64,000 bases of DNA from Rhodopirellula halodulae (GTDB lineage: Bacteria > Planctomycetota > Planctomycetia > Pirellulales > Pirellulaceae): assembly GCF_020966775.1 (NCBI RefSeq), contig NZ_JAJKFV010000014.1, positions 62,001-126,000 of the forward strand, written 5' to 3'. Below the pieces are notes generated by a model. That model did no database searches. It saw only the letters and a program-made list of their open reading frames with translations, and had not been told where the DNA came from. Shown piece after piece: positions 19,892-27,917 of the stretch (the stretch's first letter is position 1; each line of letters opens with the position of its first letter). A program made the translations under genes and the position numbers.

Positions 19892-20294
19892 CGCGCGAAA
19901 CTCTACAAACAGGTTGGTGGGCCGAATTGATCGTTGACCACCTTCGCAACCAAGGGAACAATCCCTAGCAAGTGACCGGGAGGCGAAAAGGCAACGTCAT
20001 GTTGCGAAACCTCCCCAACATCGGGTTGATCCCCCGAAACGCACCTAAGTGCTTGGGATACCAAGTCTTGGGCAGGAAAGCCAGATCGAAAGTGTGTTGC
20101 CCAAATGCCACGTTGCGAAATCGCAACACACGTCCAAGAAAACCGTAAGTGCTTTTCCCGCAATGAGTTCGGGATCACAACGTCGTTCCGGCAGGCGGCC
20201 GGCACCGCAAGTGCAATGGATGGCTCTCATCAAACGAGCGACACCTCGCTGGTTTGATTCCACACCCTGAATGCCTCGAAGGAAAGTCACTTTT
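19892..20294. other. Intergenic region with repeated GTTGCGA words, divergent promoters
   Basis: 403 bases between two divergently transcribed genes. The word GTTGCGAAA occurs near 20001 and again within the perfect dyad at 20112-20127. Short AAGTGC words also recur (about 20047, 20148 and 20209). No gene is seen. Confidence 0.5.
20112..20127. promoter_or_regulatory. Dyad GTTGCGA-AA-TCGCAAC, candidate operator
   Basis: A perfect 7-bp inverted repeat with a 2-base spacer in the divergent intergenic region, 168 bases before the small coiled-coil gene. A half-site GTTGCGAAA recurs near 20001. The size and symmetry suit a dimeric regulator, but no partner is identified. Confidence 0.4.
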
Positions 20295-20588
20295 ATGACC
20301 AAGATTGCTGCCAACAACACCGCCAAGATCAACGACGAAACCCCAGTCGAATTGCAAGAAATGGCTGCTGCGATCGAAGCTTTGCCAGCTCGTTATCGTG
20401 ACGCCGTTGCACCCGCACTGGCCCGCGTTGTGGAGTGCAGCACCCGTCGCCGTCGCATTTTGAACTTGGTCCAAGAGGCATTGTCGCAACTGCGTTTGGA
20501 CATGAAGTATTTGATCTTTGATTTGGAAGCGACTCGTCGCGAACGTGATCAATACAAAGAAATGCTGGAGCAAAACGGCGAACTGTGA
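20295..20588 (+). CDS. Small helical/coiled-coil protein of unknown function
   Basis: 97-aa protein from the ATG at 20295; an upstream in-frame ATG at 20271 would add 8 residues. It is almost entirely helical and charged, with ELQEMAAAIEALPARYRDAVAPALARVVE, then CSTRRRRILNLVQEALSQLRLDMKYLIFDLEATRRERDQYKEML, whose heptad spacing suggests a coiled coil. The Arg cluster TRRRR could contact nucleic acid. There is no signal peptide and no family is recognised. A long divergent leader with a dyad precedes it and hairpins follow it, so it is probably transcribed alone. Confidence 0.75.
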   Translation: MTKIAANNTAKINDETPVELQEMAAAIEALPARYRDAVAPALARVVECSTRRRRILNLVQEALSQLRLDMKYLIFDLEATRRERDQYKEMLEQNGEL

Positions 20589-20639
20589 GCCGCTGAATTC
20601 AAAGCGTGTGAACGCTTTGGGGTGTGCCTTCCCTGTTTG

Positions 20640-20667
20640 GATTCGTCCGGTATCGCCCGGGCGAATC
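20640..20667 (+). terminator. Hairpin after the small coiled-coil gene
   Basis: GATTCGTCCGG pairs with CCGGGCGAATC (11 bp, one T-G wobble) around a 6-base loop, 52 bases after the stop. A short hairpin AAAGCG/CGCTTT (about 20601-20618) precedes it. No clear T-run follows, so it may end transcription with help or protect the 3' end. Confidence 0.5.
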
Positions 20668-20735
20668 TCTTGCGGATTGAGCCACCAAGTTGAGTCTCGT
20701 CAGGCGACTTGATGGTCAAGAGTGCCTCGCGAAGG

Positions 20736-20755
20736 CGTCCGGTGACAGCCGGACG
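20736..20755 (+). repeat. Hairpin CGTCCGG-TGACAG-CCGGACG
   Basis: 7-bp perfect stem with a 6-base loop, 47 bases beyond the end of the convergent PAP2 gene. Its stem shares GTCCGG/CCGGAC with module B, so it may be a diverged relative. Confidence 0.45.
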
Positions 20756-20801
20756 GATGAAAGAGAATCGAAGCGGGATTGCGAATGCCGTTTCTCACTG
20801 A

Positions 20802-21956
20802 TCAAGCCGCACGCTCGTTGGCTTGATTGCCACCCGAGAAACTTTGATCGGGTTGGTCATCAGACCGCACGGAAGGTTGCTTGGACGCTTCCAGTTGCGA
20901 CGTCACTTGTTCGTACTGTTCGGTCGCGCTCAGATGCTGTGGTCCGCTCAGGTGTTGTGGTGCGCTCGGGTGCTTTGGTGCGCTCGGGTGCTTTGGTGCG
21001 CTGTGTGTTGGGACGACTCGGTGCGAGTTTTCTTCTGCCTGCTCGGTCGCTTGAACTTCCGCCGTCATCGGGAACGAAGTCTGATTGCCGCCGATCGCAA
21101 AGGCTGGTTCGGGATGCACGTTGATCGTTTCACTGGTCTCTGTTTGTCGGCCCAGACGTTGACGTCCATGTTCGGGGACCATCTTGTCAAACAGGTTGCC
21201 CAGCAATCGCGGGTGGAAGCAGACGTAGGACCAGAACAGGCCAAACGCGACACCGCCGCAGACGTCGCTTAAAAAGTGCGCGCTGGTGTTGACTCGGTTG
21301 ATCAAGACTCCGGCCCACACCATGGCAAACAGCAAGCGTCCGCGTGGGACGACGACCCACAAACCGATCAGCATGGCGGTGGCGGTGACCACATGCCCGC
21401 TGGGGAAGGCTCGCATGGCAGAGTCAAACGAGGCGACTTCACTGAGGTCCCAATCAAACGCCCAGAGCCACGCGGTGTCGTGACCGGCCAGGTCGAGGTT
21501 GAGGTTGCTAGGGCGCGGGCGAATGACAAACATCTTGGCGATCGTTGCGATGGCCCCGCCACCCATGGCCAGTGTTGCCAAACGCGGCAAATGCCATCGG
21601 CGTTTGGGAGCCATCAACAAAATGGCCAGCAAAATGACGAACACTCCGTAACCGTGCGAGAGAACCAACGAGAGTTCCAGAGCGGAATCGAGTTCCGCGG
21701 GCAAGGGTCGAGTTTCAAAGTACCGGGCGACGGTCACATCCAACAGCGTCAGCATCGGCACCAGCATCATGGTCATGGCGCCCATGTAGAACAGCGTGAC
21801 CGGGCGATACAGAGTCACTGCGTCGTTGGTGGCGTTGGTTTTTCCAAGCGAATTTGATTCGCGGGGCGAGGTCGCTTCGAATCCGTTCACGATGGCGTCC
21901 TGGTGCGCGATGGGGCAGATCGGCGGTCTGGGTGGGGAGAACATGGTCACGTTCAA
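20802..21956 (-). CDS. PAP2-family membrane phosphatase
   Basis: 384-aa integral membrane phosphatase. All three phosphatidic-acid-phosphatase motifs are present: KMFVIRPRP, FPSGHVVTA, and a third motif RVNTSAHFLSDVCGG carrying the catalytic His and Asp, set among about six hydrophobic segments. Likely substrates are lipid or polyprenyl phosphates. The roughly 100-residue cytoplasmic tail is unusual: it is hydrophilic and contains four hexapeptide repeats SAPKHP, SAPKHP, SAPQHL, SGPQHL, coded by 18-bp tandem repeats. Several Met codons near the N-terminus make the start uncertain. It is transcribed alone and divergently from the DUF502 gene. Confidence 0.85.
   Translation of the reverse strand: MNVTMFSPPRPPICPIAHQDAIVNGFEATSPRESNSLGKTNATNDAVTLYRPVTLFYMGAMTMMLVPMLTLLDVTVARYFETRPLPAELDSALELSLVLSHGYGVFVILLAILLMAPKRRWHLPRLATLAMGGGAIATIAKMFVIRPRPSNLNLDLAGHDTAWLWAFDWDLSEVASFDSAMRAFPSGHVVTATAMLIGLWVVVPRGRLLFAMVWAGVLINRVNTSAHFLSDVCGGVAFGLFWSYVCFHPRLLGNLFDKMVPEHGRQRLGRQTETSETINVHPEPAFAIGGNQTSFPMTAEVQATEQAEENSHRVVPTHSAPKHPSAPKHPSAPQHLSGPQHLSATEQYEQVTSQLEASKQPSVRSDDQPDQSFSGGNQANERAA
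20926..20997 (-). repeat. Four 18-bp tandem repeats inside the PAP2 gene tail
   Basis: Units of 18 bp (for example GCGCTCGGGTGCTTTGGT on the + strand, twice exactly) encode the SAPKHP-type hexapeptides. Unit length is a multiple of three, so copy number could change without a frameshift. Confidence 0.85.
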
Positions 21957-22072
21957 GCCTGCAAAGACGCGAACAGGAATGAGTTCTCAGTCGAATGATG
22001 ACGCTACGAAATCGCGGGTGTGGAGCGGAACCCCAGTCGCGGATCGCCCGGGGTACCACGTTTCGATATCAC

Positions 22073-22290
22073 GTAGGTCCGGTTTCACCGAACAATACGT
22101 AGGTCCGGTTCCACCGGACGATCCCCTGCGTCCAGCGGCAATTTTTTCAAAAGCGTAGATTGCCTGTAGGCTCCTTCGCCGCAGAGCGTTCGCACCGGTT
22201 GTTGGATCGAGGTGCGGCTTTGAGAGTTTGACCGGGACTGGGTTGAATGCTTCGTAAGTTGCGCGGTCGTCAGGCACGGCCTGACCTACG
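22073..22290 (+). repeat. Hairpin-module block (B, B, C, A) between divergent genes
   Basis: Module B at 22073-22093 (a variant with a weaker stem, GTCCGGTTTCACCGAAC) and at 22099-22119 (perfect), module C at 22178-22202 and module A at 22261-22290. They fill most of 21957-22373, the promoter side of both the PAP2 and DUF502 genes, so modules are not limited to transcript ends. Confidence 0.85.
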
Positions 22291-22373
22291 ATGAGTGACG
22301 TTTTCCGTGATAGGATGCTTGGCGAAACTGGCCTGCATGGTGGCTTGCTCGCACACTCGTGAAACTTTGACGC

Positions 22374-23027
22374 ATGAAACATCACGTTCAACGACAGATC
22401 TCGTTTTTGCGGACCACGGCGATTGGTGGCATCTTCTTTCTGTTGCCGCTGTTGGTGGTGTTGGTTCTGATCGGGCAGTTGGTTCAGGTCATCTATGCGG
22501 TGGCGGTGGCGTTGCTTCCGTTCTTGAATGACTACACGCCGTTTCATGACACCACGGGCTACCTGATCGTTTTCGCCATCGCGACGTTGGTGTTGATTTT
22601 GGCTTGTTTCATTTCGGGCATCATGGCTCGACGCTCGATCGCGCGTCAGTTCACGCGTCTGGTCGAGAAGTATCTGCTGATGTTGTTTCCGCGGTATGCG
22701 ATCTTCAAAGAGCAACTCAGTGGCAACATCGGCGGCAGCATTTCGAAAAATCGCTTGCGTCCGGTGGTAGTCCAGTTGGAAGGCTATGCCCGTTTGGCGT
22801 TTGAGGTCGAACGTCGGGATCACGCGACCAACCAGACAGATCCTTTGGCGGTGACGTTGTATTTGCCAGGGTCGCCTGATCCCTGGAGCGGGACCGTGGT
22901 GATGGTGGAAGCGTCTCGGGTCAGTCCGATTGACGCACCGTTTGGTGATGTGGTGGCCACGTTTGAGCAGTTGGGAACTGACACGCAGCGTTGGGCTCGC
23001 GGTGAGTCGACCGTTGCCGCCGAGTAG
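22374..23027 (+). CDS. DUF502 family membrane protein
   Basis: 217-aa protein with two membrane segments (about 17-40 TTAIGGIFFLLPLLVVLVLI, and 62-84 GYLIVFAIATLVLILACFIS), then a soluble beta-rich domain. The signatures of DUF502 are present: FLLPLLVV, the loop LFPRYAIFKEQL, and VVMVEASRVSPIDAPFGDV. The biochemical role of the family is not known. The ATG at 22374 lies just after a hairpin-module block. No operon partner is close, as 645 bases separate it from the ROK kinase. Confidence 0.85.
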   Translation: MKHHVQRQISFLRTTAIGGIFFLLPLLVVLVLIGQLVQVIYAVAVALLPFLNDYTPFHDTTGYLIVFAIATLVLILACFISGIMARRSIARQFTRLVEKYLLMLFPRYAIFKEQLSGNIGGSISKNRLRPVVVQLEGYARLAFEVERRDHATNQTDPLAVTLYLPGSPDPWSGTVVMVEASRVSPIDAPFGDVVATFEQLGTDTQRWARGESTVAAE

Positions 23028-23133
23028 GTGTGGTTTCATGTAGTGGTGGAGTCACGGCGGGGAAGGTTCTCCAAGCGTTGGACGTGATGCGGGTTTGGAG
23101 TGGTTTACGAGGGTCGGTCTTGCTTGAGAATTT

Positions 23134-23493
23134 GCGCGGTCGTCAGGCGGGGCCTGACCTACGGGCGTGCGAAGGTCGCTCGTTGAGAGATGGTCTCGAT
23201 CGAGCGATCACATAGCCGCAGAGCGTTAGCTCCGGTTGTTAGAAGGGCTGCTGGAGCCGGACGTCTCGAGATCCGACGGATGGGGTTTGTCCGCGAGGTT
23301 TGGTGCTTTCCGGTGATTCGCGCGGTCGTCAGGCACGGCCTGACCTACTGTCGCGGATCGCTCCGCGGTCCTGCGTGAGTGTGTCCCGCGACGAAGATCG
23401 AACGACATCACGGAATTCCGTAACTGCAATTTCTTCGCGAGGTTTGTGTTGGTGGGTGATGTGCGCGGTCGTCAGGCGGGGCCTGACTTACGG
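23134..23493 (+). repeat. Hairpin-module block (A, C, A+D, A)
   Basis: Module A at 23134-23164, 23320-23350 and 23463-23493; module C at 23215-23239; module D (TGTCGCGGATCGCTCCGCGG core, stem CGCGGA/TCCGCG) at 23349-23375, fused to the preceding A. The 56-base A+D unit 23320-23375 recurs at 26770-26825 with a single mismatch. The whole 23028-23672 gap holds no gene. Confidence 0.88.
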
Positions 23494-23617
23494 CAAGGTT
23501 TCTATAGATCCTTTGTCATGAGATCGGGCTTCGGGTGAACGCGGGACATTGTGACCGTTTAACGAGGTTGCTTTGTGAATCGTTGATGTGTGACGCTGCG
23601 GAAAATTTTTGATCCGC

Positions 23618-23623
23618 TATACT
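23618..23623 (+). promoter_or_regulatory. Possible -10 element TATACT before the ROK gene
   Basis: TATACT lies 50 bases before the ROK kinase ATG, after an A/T-rich patch (GAAAATTTTT at 23601-23610) that stands out in this GC-rich gap. No good -35 box is found at the right spacing. Confidence 0.3.
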
Positions 23624-23672
23624 CCTCGCCATTCTTCTGGAGACACGTTTTCACTCACTTTCGATCGGTTGC

Positions 23673-24671
23673 ATGACTTCTGATTCACGTCATTACTGGG
23701 GCATCGATATTGGCGGCACCAGCATCAAATGCGGGTTGGTCAATTCGGTTGGTGAAACGATCGCTTACGAGCAAGTGCCGACCCTGGAATCAGAGGGACC
23801 TCAAGCGGCGGTGAATCGGTTGGCGAACGTTGTCCAGGAGATCGAGACGCGAACGAAAACCGTTGGGCAGGTGCCACGAATCGGAATGGGAGCCCCCGGG
23901 CCGATGGATCTGTCTCGCGGCACATTGGTGGCGCCGCCGCAATTGCCATCCTGGTGGGAGTTCCCTCTGTGTGACCAATTGACGGAAGCCACCGGGCGTC
24001 CGATCTCGTTTTTGAATGATGCCAACGCGGCGGCTTACGGTGAGTTTTGGTTGGGCAGCGGGGCTCAAGGTTCGTCGATGATCCTGTTGACGCTGGGAAC
24101 CGGCGTGGGTGGCGGCATCATCGTCGAAGACCAACTCGTCAACGGCGTCAACAGTTTTGGCAGCGAGTGTGGTCACATCATCGTGGATCCTTCGCCGGAC
24201 GCTCAATTATGTGCATGGGGCGGCGGTCGCGGTCAGTTGGAAGCTTATGCATCGGCCAGTGGTGTGGTGATGCGAACCAAGCACCGATTGTCAGAATTCC
24301 CGCAGTCGTTGTTGCAGAAATACACGGGGGAAGCGAGTTCGCAATTGACCGCCAAACGAGTTTGGGAAGCCGCCACCCAGGGTGACGAGTTCGCGAATCT
24401 GATCATTGATGAGACCGCACACTGGTTGGGGATCGGCGTGACCAATTTAGTGCACACGATGGACCCCGGTCATGTGGCTCTGGGCGGGGCGATGAACTTT
24501 GGCGGCGAAGCGTGCGAGATTGGTCGTCGTTTTCTGCATCTGGTGACGGAAGAATTTCGCCAGCGAACTTTCCCCAACGTGTTCGAAGGCACCACGATTT
24601 CCTTTGCGACGCTGGGGCACGAGGCCGGTTACCTAGGCGCCGCCGGGTACGCTCGCAAGCAGGACGGCTGA
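23673..24671 (+). CDS. ROK-family sugar kinase (glucokinase-like)
   Basis: 332-aa actin-fold kinase. The phosphate-binding motif GIDIGGTSIKCGLVN, the catalytic Asp in FLNDANAAAYGE, the second nucleotide loop LLTLGTGVGGGIIV and the ROK segment SFGSECGHIIVDP are present. The zinc-binding stretch normally CxCGxxGCxE reads CAWGGGRGQLE: the first Cys is kept, the next two are Trp and Gln, so the structural zinc is probably lost or bound differently. It has no helix-turn-helix, so it is a kinase and not a NagC-type repressor. It probably phosphorylates glucose, though fructose or N-acetyl sugars cannot be excluded. LepA follows after 127 bases. Confidence 0.87.
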   Translation: MTSDSRHYWGIDIGGTSIKCGLVNSVGETIAYEQVPTLESEGPQAAVNRLANVVQEIETRTKTVGQVPRIGMGAPGPMDLSRGTLVAPPQLPSWWEFPLCDQLTEATGRPISFLNDANAAAYGEFWLGSGAQGSSMILLTLGTGVGGGIIVEDQLVNGVNSFGSECGHIIVDPSPDAQLCAWGGGRGQLEAYASASGVVMRTKHRLSEFPQSLLQKYTGEASSQLTAKRVWEAATQGDEFANLIIDETAHWLGIGVTNLVHTMDPGHVALGGAMNFGGEACEIGRRFLHLVTEEFRQRTFPNVFEGTTISFATLGHEAGYLGAAGYARKQDG

Positions 24672-24798
24672 ACTGACGGGAATTCATTCGGGCCGAGATG
24701 TTGAAAAGTTGGCCCGAATCCGGGCTACCGCTCGGCGATATCTGGTGGACAATGTCCGACGCTGATTGACGAATCACGTTCATTGAAATTGAAACCGG

Positions 24799-26610
24799 AT
24801 GGCATCGAAATCTCCTCGTTCGCAAGAACATATTCGCAACTTTTGCATCATCGCCCACATCGATCACGGCAAAAGCACGCTGGCCGATCGTTTGCTCGAA
24901 AACACTGGAACGGTCGACAATCGCGATAAAAAGTCGCAAATGCTCGACGATTTGGCGCTTGAGCAACAACGCGGGATCACGATCAAGGCTCGCGCCGTAT
25001 GCATGCATTTCACTCGCGACGGAGTGACGTACGAGCTGAATTTGATCGACACCCCCGGACACGTTGACTTTCAGTACGAAGTTTCGCGTTCGCTGGCCTG
25101 TTGCGAAGGCGCGTTGTTGCTGGTGGACGCCTTCCAAGGCGTGGAGGCTCAAACGGTGGCCAACGCGTTTGCGGCGATGGAGCATGATCTGACGATTGTT
25201 CCCGTGATCAACAAGATCGATCTCACGCATGCTCGTCCGGACGAGGTGGCTGAGGAGATGATGTATTCGTTGGGGACTGAGCCTGATGAGTGCATGCGTG
25301 TGAGCGCGAAAACCGGGATCGGCGTGGAAGACTTGCTCGATGCAATCGTGGAGAGAATTCCGGCTCCGACCGGGGATCCCGATGCGGTTCTGCAAGCCAT
25401 GGTGTTTGATTCGAACTACGACGATTTCCGCGGCGCGATCACCTACATCCGGGTGATGCAGGGAACGGTTCGCAAAGGACAAAAGATCAAGTTCTTACGC
25501 GCGGGATCCACGCACGACGTGGTCGAGTTGGGCCAGTTTGCTCCCAATCGCGTGCCTCGTGATGAATTGGTGGCCGGGCAAGTGGGCTATTTGATTTGTA
25601 ACATCAAGAGTTTGGGTGACGTTCACATCGGCGACACGGTCAGCATTGCTGGGAACGATCCAGCACCGGCGCTGCCAGGTTACGATCGTCCGAAGCGAAT
25701 GGTGTACTGCGGTTTGTTCCCAAGTGACGGTCAAGACTTCAGCGATCTGCGTGATGCGTTGGAGCGTTTGGCGGTGAATGATCCGAGTTTTGAGTTCGAG
25801 CCTGAGACCAGTGACGCACTTGGGTTTGGATTCCGTTGTGGATTCCTTGGGTTGTTGCACATGGAGATTGTGCAGCAGCGCTTGGAGCAGGAGTCTGACA
25901 TTGATTTGGTGCAGACCGCTCCCAACGTGACTTACGAGATTACCGATAAACGCGGTGTGACGAAGAACATTCACAAACCGCAGGATGTGCCCGATCCGGG
26001 CGACATTGAGAAGTTCTGCCAGCCGATCGTGCGTTGCAACGTGATCGTGCCTGAGGAATACATCGGCCCCGTGATGAAGTTGTGCCAGGAACGTCGTGGC
26101 ATCCAAAAAGGGCACGAAGTGCTGGGGGCATCCCGAGCGATGTTGACGTATGACATCCCGTTGGCGGAAGTCATCTATGACTTGCACGACCGGATCAAAA
26201 GCAGCACGCGTGGCTACGGGACGTTGGATTACGAAATGATCGGTTACGAAGAAGCCGATTTGTGCCGTTTGGACATTTTGGTCAACGGCAACCGCGTGGA
26301 CGCTTTGTCGATCGTGTGCCACCGAGCGGATGCGGATCGTCGTGGTCGAGCGGTGGCGAAGAAGTTGAAGTCGGAAATCGAGCGGCACATGTTCGAAGTC
26401 GCGGTTCAGGCGGCAATTGGAAGTCGCGTGATTGCTCGGGAAACGGTGCCGGCGATGCGAAAGAACGTGACGGCGAAGTGCTACGGCGGTGACATCACGC
26501 GGAAACGTAAATTGCTGCAAAAGCAAAAGGAAGGCAAGAAACGCATGAAGGCGGTTGGCAACGTGGAGATCAGCCAGAAAGCTTTCATGGCGGTGTTGAC
26601 CGACGAGTGA
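24799..26610 (+). CDS. lepA: Elongation factor 4 (LepA), ribosomal back-translocase
   Basis: 603-aa translational GTPase that acts on stalled or mis-translocated ribosomes. G1 AHIDHGKST, the switch region QQRGITIKA, G3 DTPGHVDF and G4 NKIDL are all intact. The LepA-specific C-terminal domain is present and ends in KRKLLQKQKEGKKRMKAVGNVEISQKAFMAVL. Length and ATG start match the family exactly. In many bacteria lepA sits with signal peptidase lepB; here it follows a ROK kinase and is succeeded by a hairpin-module block and a lipoprotein, so it is probably monocistronic. Confidence 0.98.
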   Translation: MASKSPRSQEHIRNFCIIAHIDHGKSTLADRLLENTGTVDNRDKKSQMLDDLALEQQRGITIKARAVCMHFTRDGVTYELNLIDTPGHVDFQYEVSRSLACCEGALLLVDAFQGVEAQTVANAFAAMEHDLTIVPVINKIDLTHARPDEVAEEMMYSLGTEPDECMRVSAKTGIGVEDLLDAIVERIPAPTGDPDAVLQAMVFDSNYDDFRGAITYIRVMQGTVRKGQKIKFLRAGSTHDVVELGQFAPNRVPRDELVAGQVGYLICNIKSLGDVHIGDTVSIAGNDPAPALPGYDRPKRMVYCGLFPSDGQDFSDLRDALERLAVNDPSFEFEPETSDALGFGFRCGFLGLLHMEIVQQRLEQESDIDLVQTAPNVTYEITDKRGVTKNIHKPQDVPDPGDIEKFCQPIVRCNVIVPEEYIGPVMKLCQERRGIQKGHEVLGASRAMLTYDIPLAEVIYDLHDRIKSSTRGYGTLDYEMIGYEEADLCRLDILVNGNRVDALSIVCHRADADRRGRAVAKKLKSEIERHMFEVAVQAAIGSRVIARETVPAMRKNVTAKCYGGDITRKRKLLQKQKEGKKRMKAVGNVEISQKAFMAVLTDE

Positions 26611-26769
26611 TCGCCAGGCGTTCCAACGAGGAAACGGGTGCGGTTGATATCGCAGTGTCGGTTCGGATTCACCGGACGGAATGGGTGTGAACCGCGGTGA
26701 ACGTTGATTGTGTTGGTGAGGGTGGATCGTGTGCGTCAGTTCGCGGGGGACGGTGTTGGTTGGTGATTT

Positions 26770-26880
26770 GCGCGGTCGTCAGGCATGGCCTGACCTACTG
26801 TCGCGGATCGCTCCGCGGTCCTGCGCGGGGTGGTGTTGGACGGTGATTTGCGCGGTCGTCAGGAGGGGCCTGACCTACGG
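26770..26880 (+). repeat. Hairpin-module block (A+D, A) after lepA
   Basis: Module A at 26770-26800 joined to module D at 26799-26825, then module A at 26850-26880 (loop-side variant GTCAGGAGGGGCCTGAC). GGTGATTTGCGCGG precedes both A copies, so the repeated unit is longer than the hairpin itself. A weak B-like hairpin (GTTCGGATTCACCGGAC) lies near 26660. The rest of 26611-27057 shows nothing else. Confidence 0.86.
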
Positions 26881-27057
26881 CGGGTGTGTGGGTTTCATGC
26901 GTGAAACGGGTGGTAGAAAACTTTCCGTGGGAATTTCCGGAATGACCCGCAAGATCGGAACAGTTTGACACGATACAGGTACTACGCAAATGAACGATCC
27001 TCTGCGGATCGCTTCGAGTGCGGATTTGCCAGTTGGAAACCAAGGAAGGTTGCTCGG

Positions 27058-27648
27058 ATGACCAGCAAGATGACCTCAACACTCTCTCGATACGGGACTC
27101 TGTGCCTGCTCGCTACGATGGCGATCACCAGCACAGGTTGCTACGGCCTGGGCGGCAGCAACTACAACTTGGGTATCCTCGGGTTCCCAATCCCCGTGAG
27201 CCCGTACTACCAGCACAAGCAAGAAGAGAAGTTCCACAACAAGGAACGCTATGACCGGGTGCCGATTTTGGGCCCCACCACGTCAGGCGGACCACCAATC
27301 GCGCTGGATCCACCCAGCGATGACGAAGTGATGCAGGCGTTGGAAGACGCTCGTCCGGTCCAAGGCGGCATCCCGTTGATCTGGGAAAAGCAACGCAACG
27401 ACGTGCGAATCATCAAAGAGAAGATCGCGGACTATGTCGATCCGCCACGCTTCTATCCGTTGATTGGCCCGGCTCAACTGCACCACGCACACTACAAGTG
27501 CACGATCTACTTCGACGAATCGACCATTGTCGGTTACCCCGTCCCGCACACGCTGCGTGACCGCGAGGCGATCGAAGTGGTGTACATCGACCACAACCAC
27601 TTCCACATGGTGGGCGACGTCGAGCCTTACACGACACCGAACCTGTAG
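27058..27648 (+). CDS. Lipoprotein of unknown function
   Basis: 196-aa protein. The signal peptide (about 1-27, GTLCLLATMAITSTG) ends in a lipobox with C28 in STGCYG, so it is probably lipid-anchored. The mature part begins with Gly-rich GLGGSNYNLGILGFPIPVSPYYQHKQEEKFHNKERYDRVPILGP and has a compact C-terminal domain with several His and Tyr residues (LHHAHYKCTIYFDE, YIDHNHFHMVGDVEPY), which could bind metal. No family is recognised. The ATG at 27058 was chosen because it places the basic residues and hydrophobic core correctly; the frame is open back to 26965. Confidence 0.78.
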   Translation: MTSKMTSTLSRYGTLCLLATMAITSTGCYGLGGSNYNLGILGFPIPVSPYYQHKQEEKFHNKERYDRVPILGPTTSGGPPIALDPPSDDEVMQALEDARPVQGGIPLIWEKQRNDVRIIKEKIADYVDPPRFYPLIGPAQLHHAHYKCTIYFDESTIVGYPVPHTLRDREAIEVVYIDHNHFHMVGDVEPYTTPNL

Positions 27649-27714
27649 GAATTGGGCTCCTCACCGAGCCGCCCTCTGGGGCATCCAACAGGCAATTTGA
27701 ACCACGAGCAACAA

Positions 27715-27751
27715 CGGTCCGGCGAGCCCCACGGCTTACCGGGCCGTTTTT
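27715..27751 (+). terminator. Rho-independent terminator after the lipoprotein gene
   Basis: CGGTCCGGCGAGCC pairs with GGCTTACCGGGCCG (14 bp with two wobbles and one mismatch) around a CCAC loop, followed by TTTTTGTGTTT. This is the clearest intrinsic terminator in the window. Confidence 0.8.
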
Positions 27752-27917
27752 GTGTTTAAACCGAACATCTTTCCCACACCGCATCGATTCCCCATGCGAT
27801 GCGTCTGACTCGGGATGGCGTTGAGAATCCGGAATTCGAGTCGGGGATTCTTCCCGAGATCGAGGTCGGCGGGTTAGCGTATGCGGACTGAAATCACGTC
27901 CCGCTCCTCGCGAATCC

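Noticed and set aside
20926-20997. Possible CRISPR-like array
   Set aside because: These are contiguous 18-bp coding repeats without spacers inside the PAP2 gene.
25495-26526. 343-codon - strand open frame opposite lepA
   Set aside because: lepA is unambiguous over the whole stretch.
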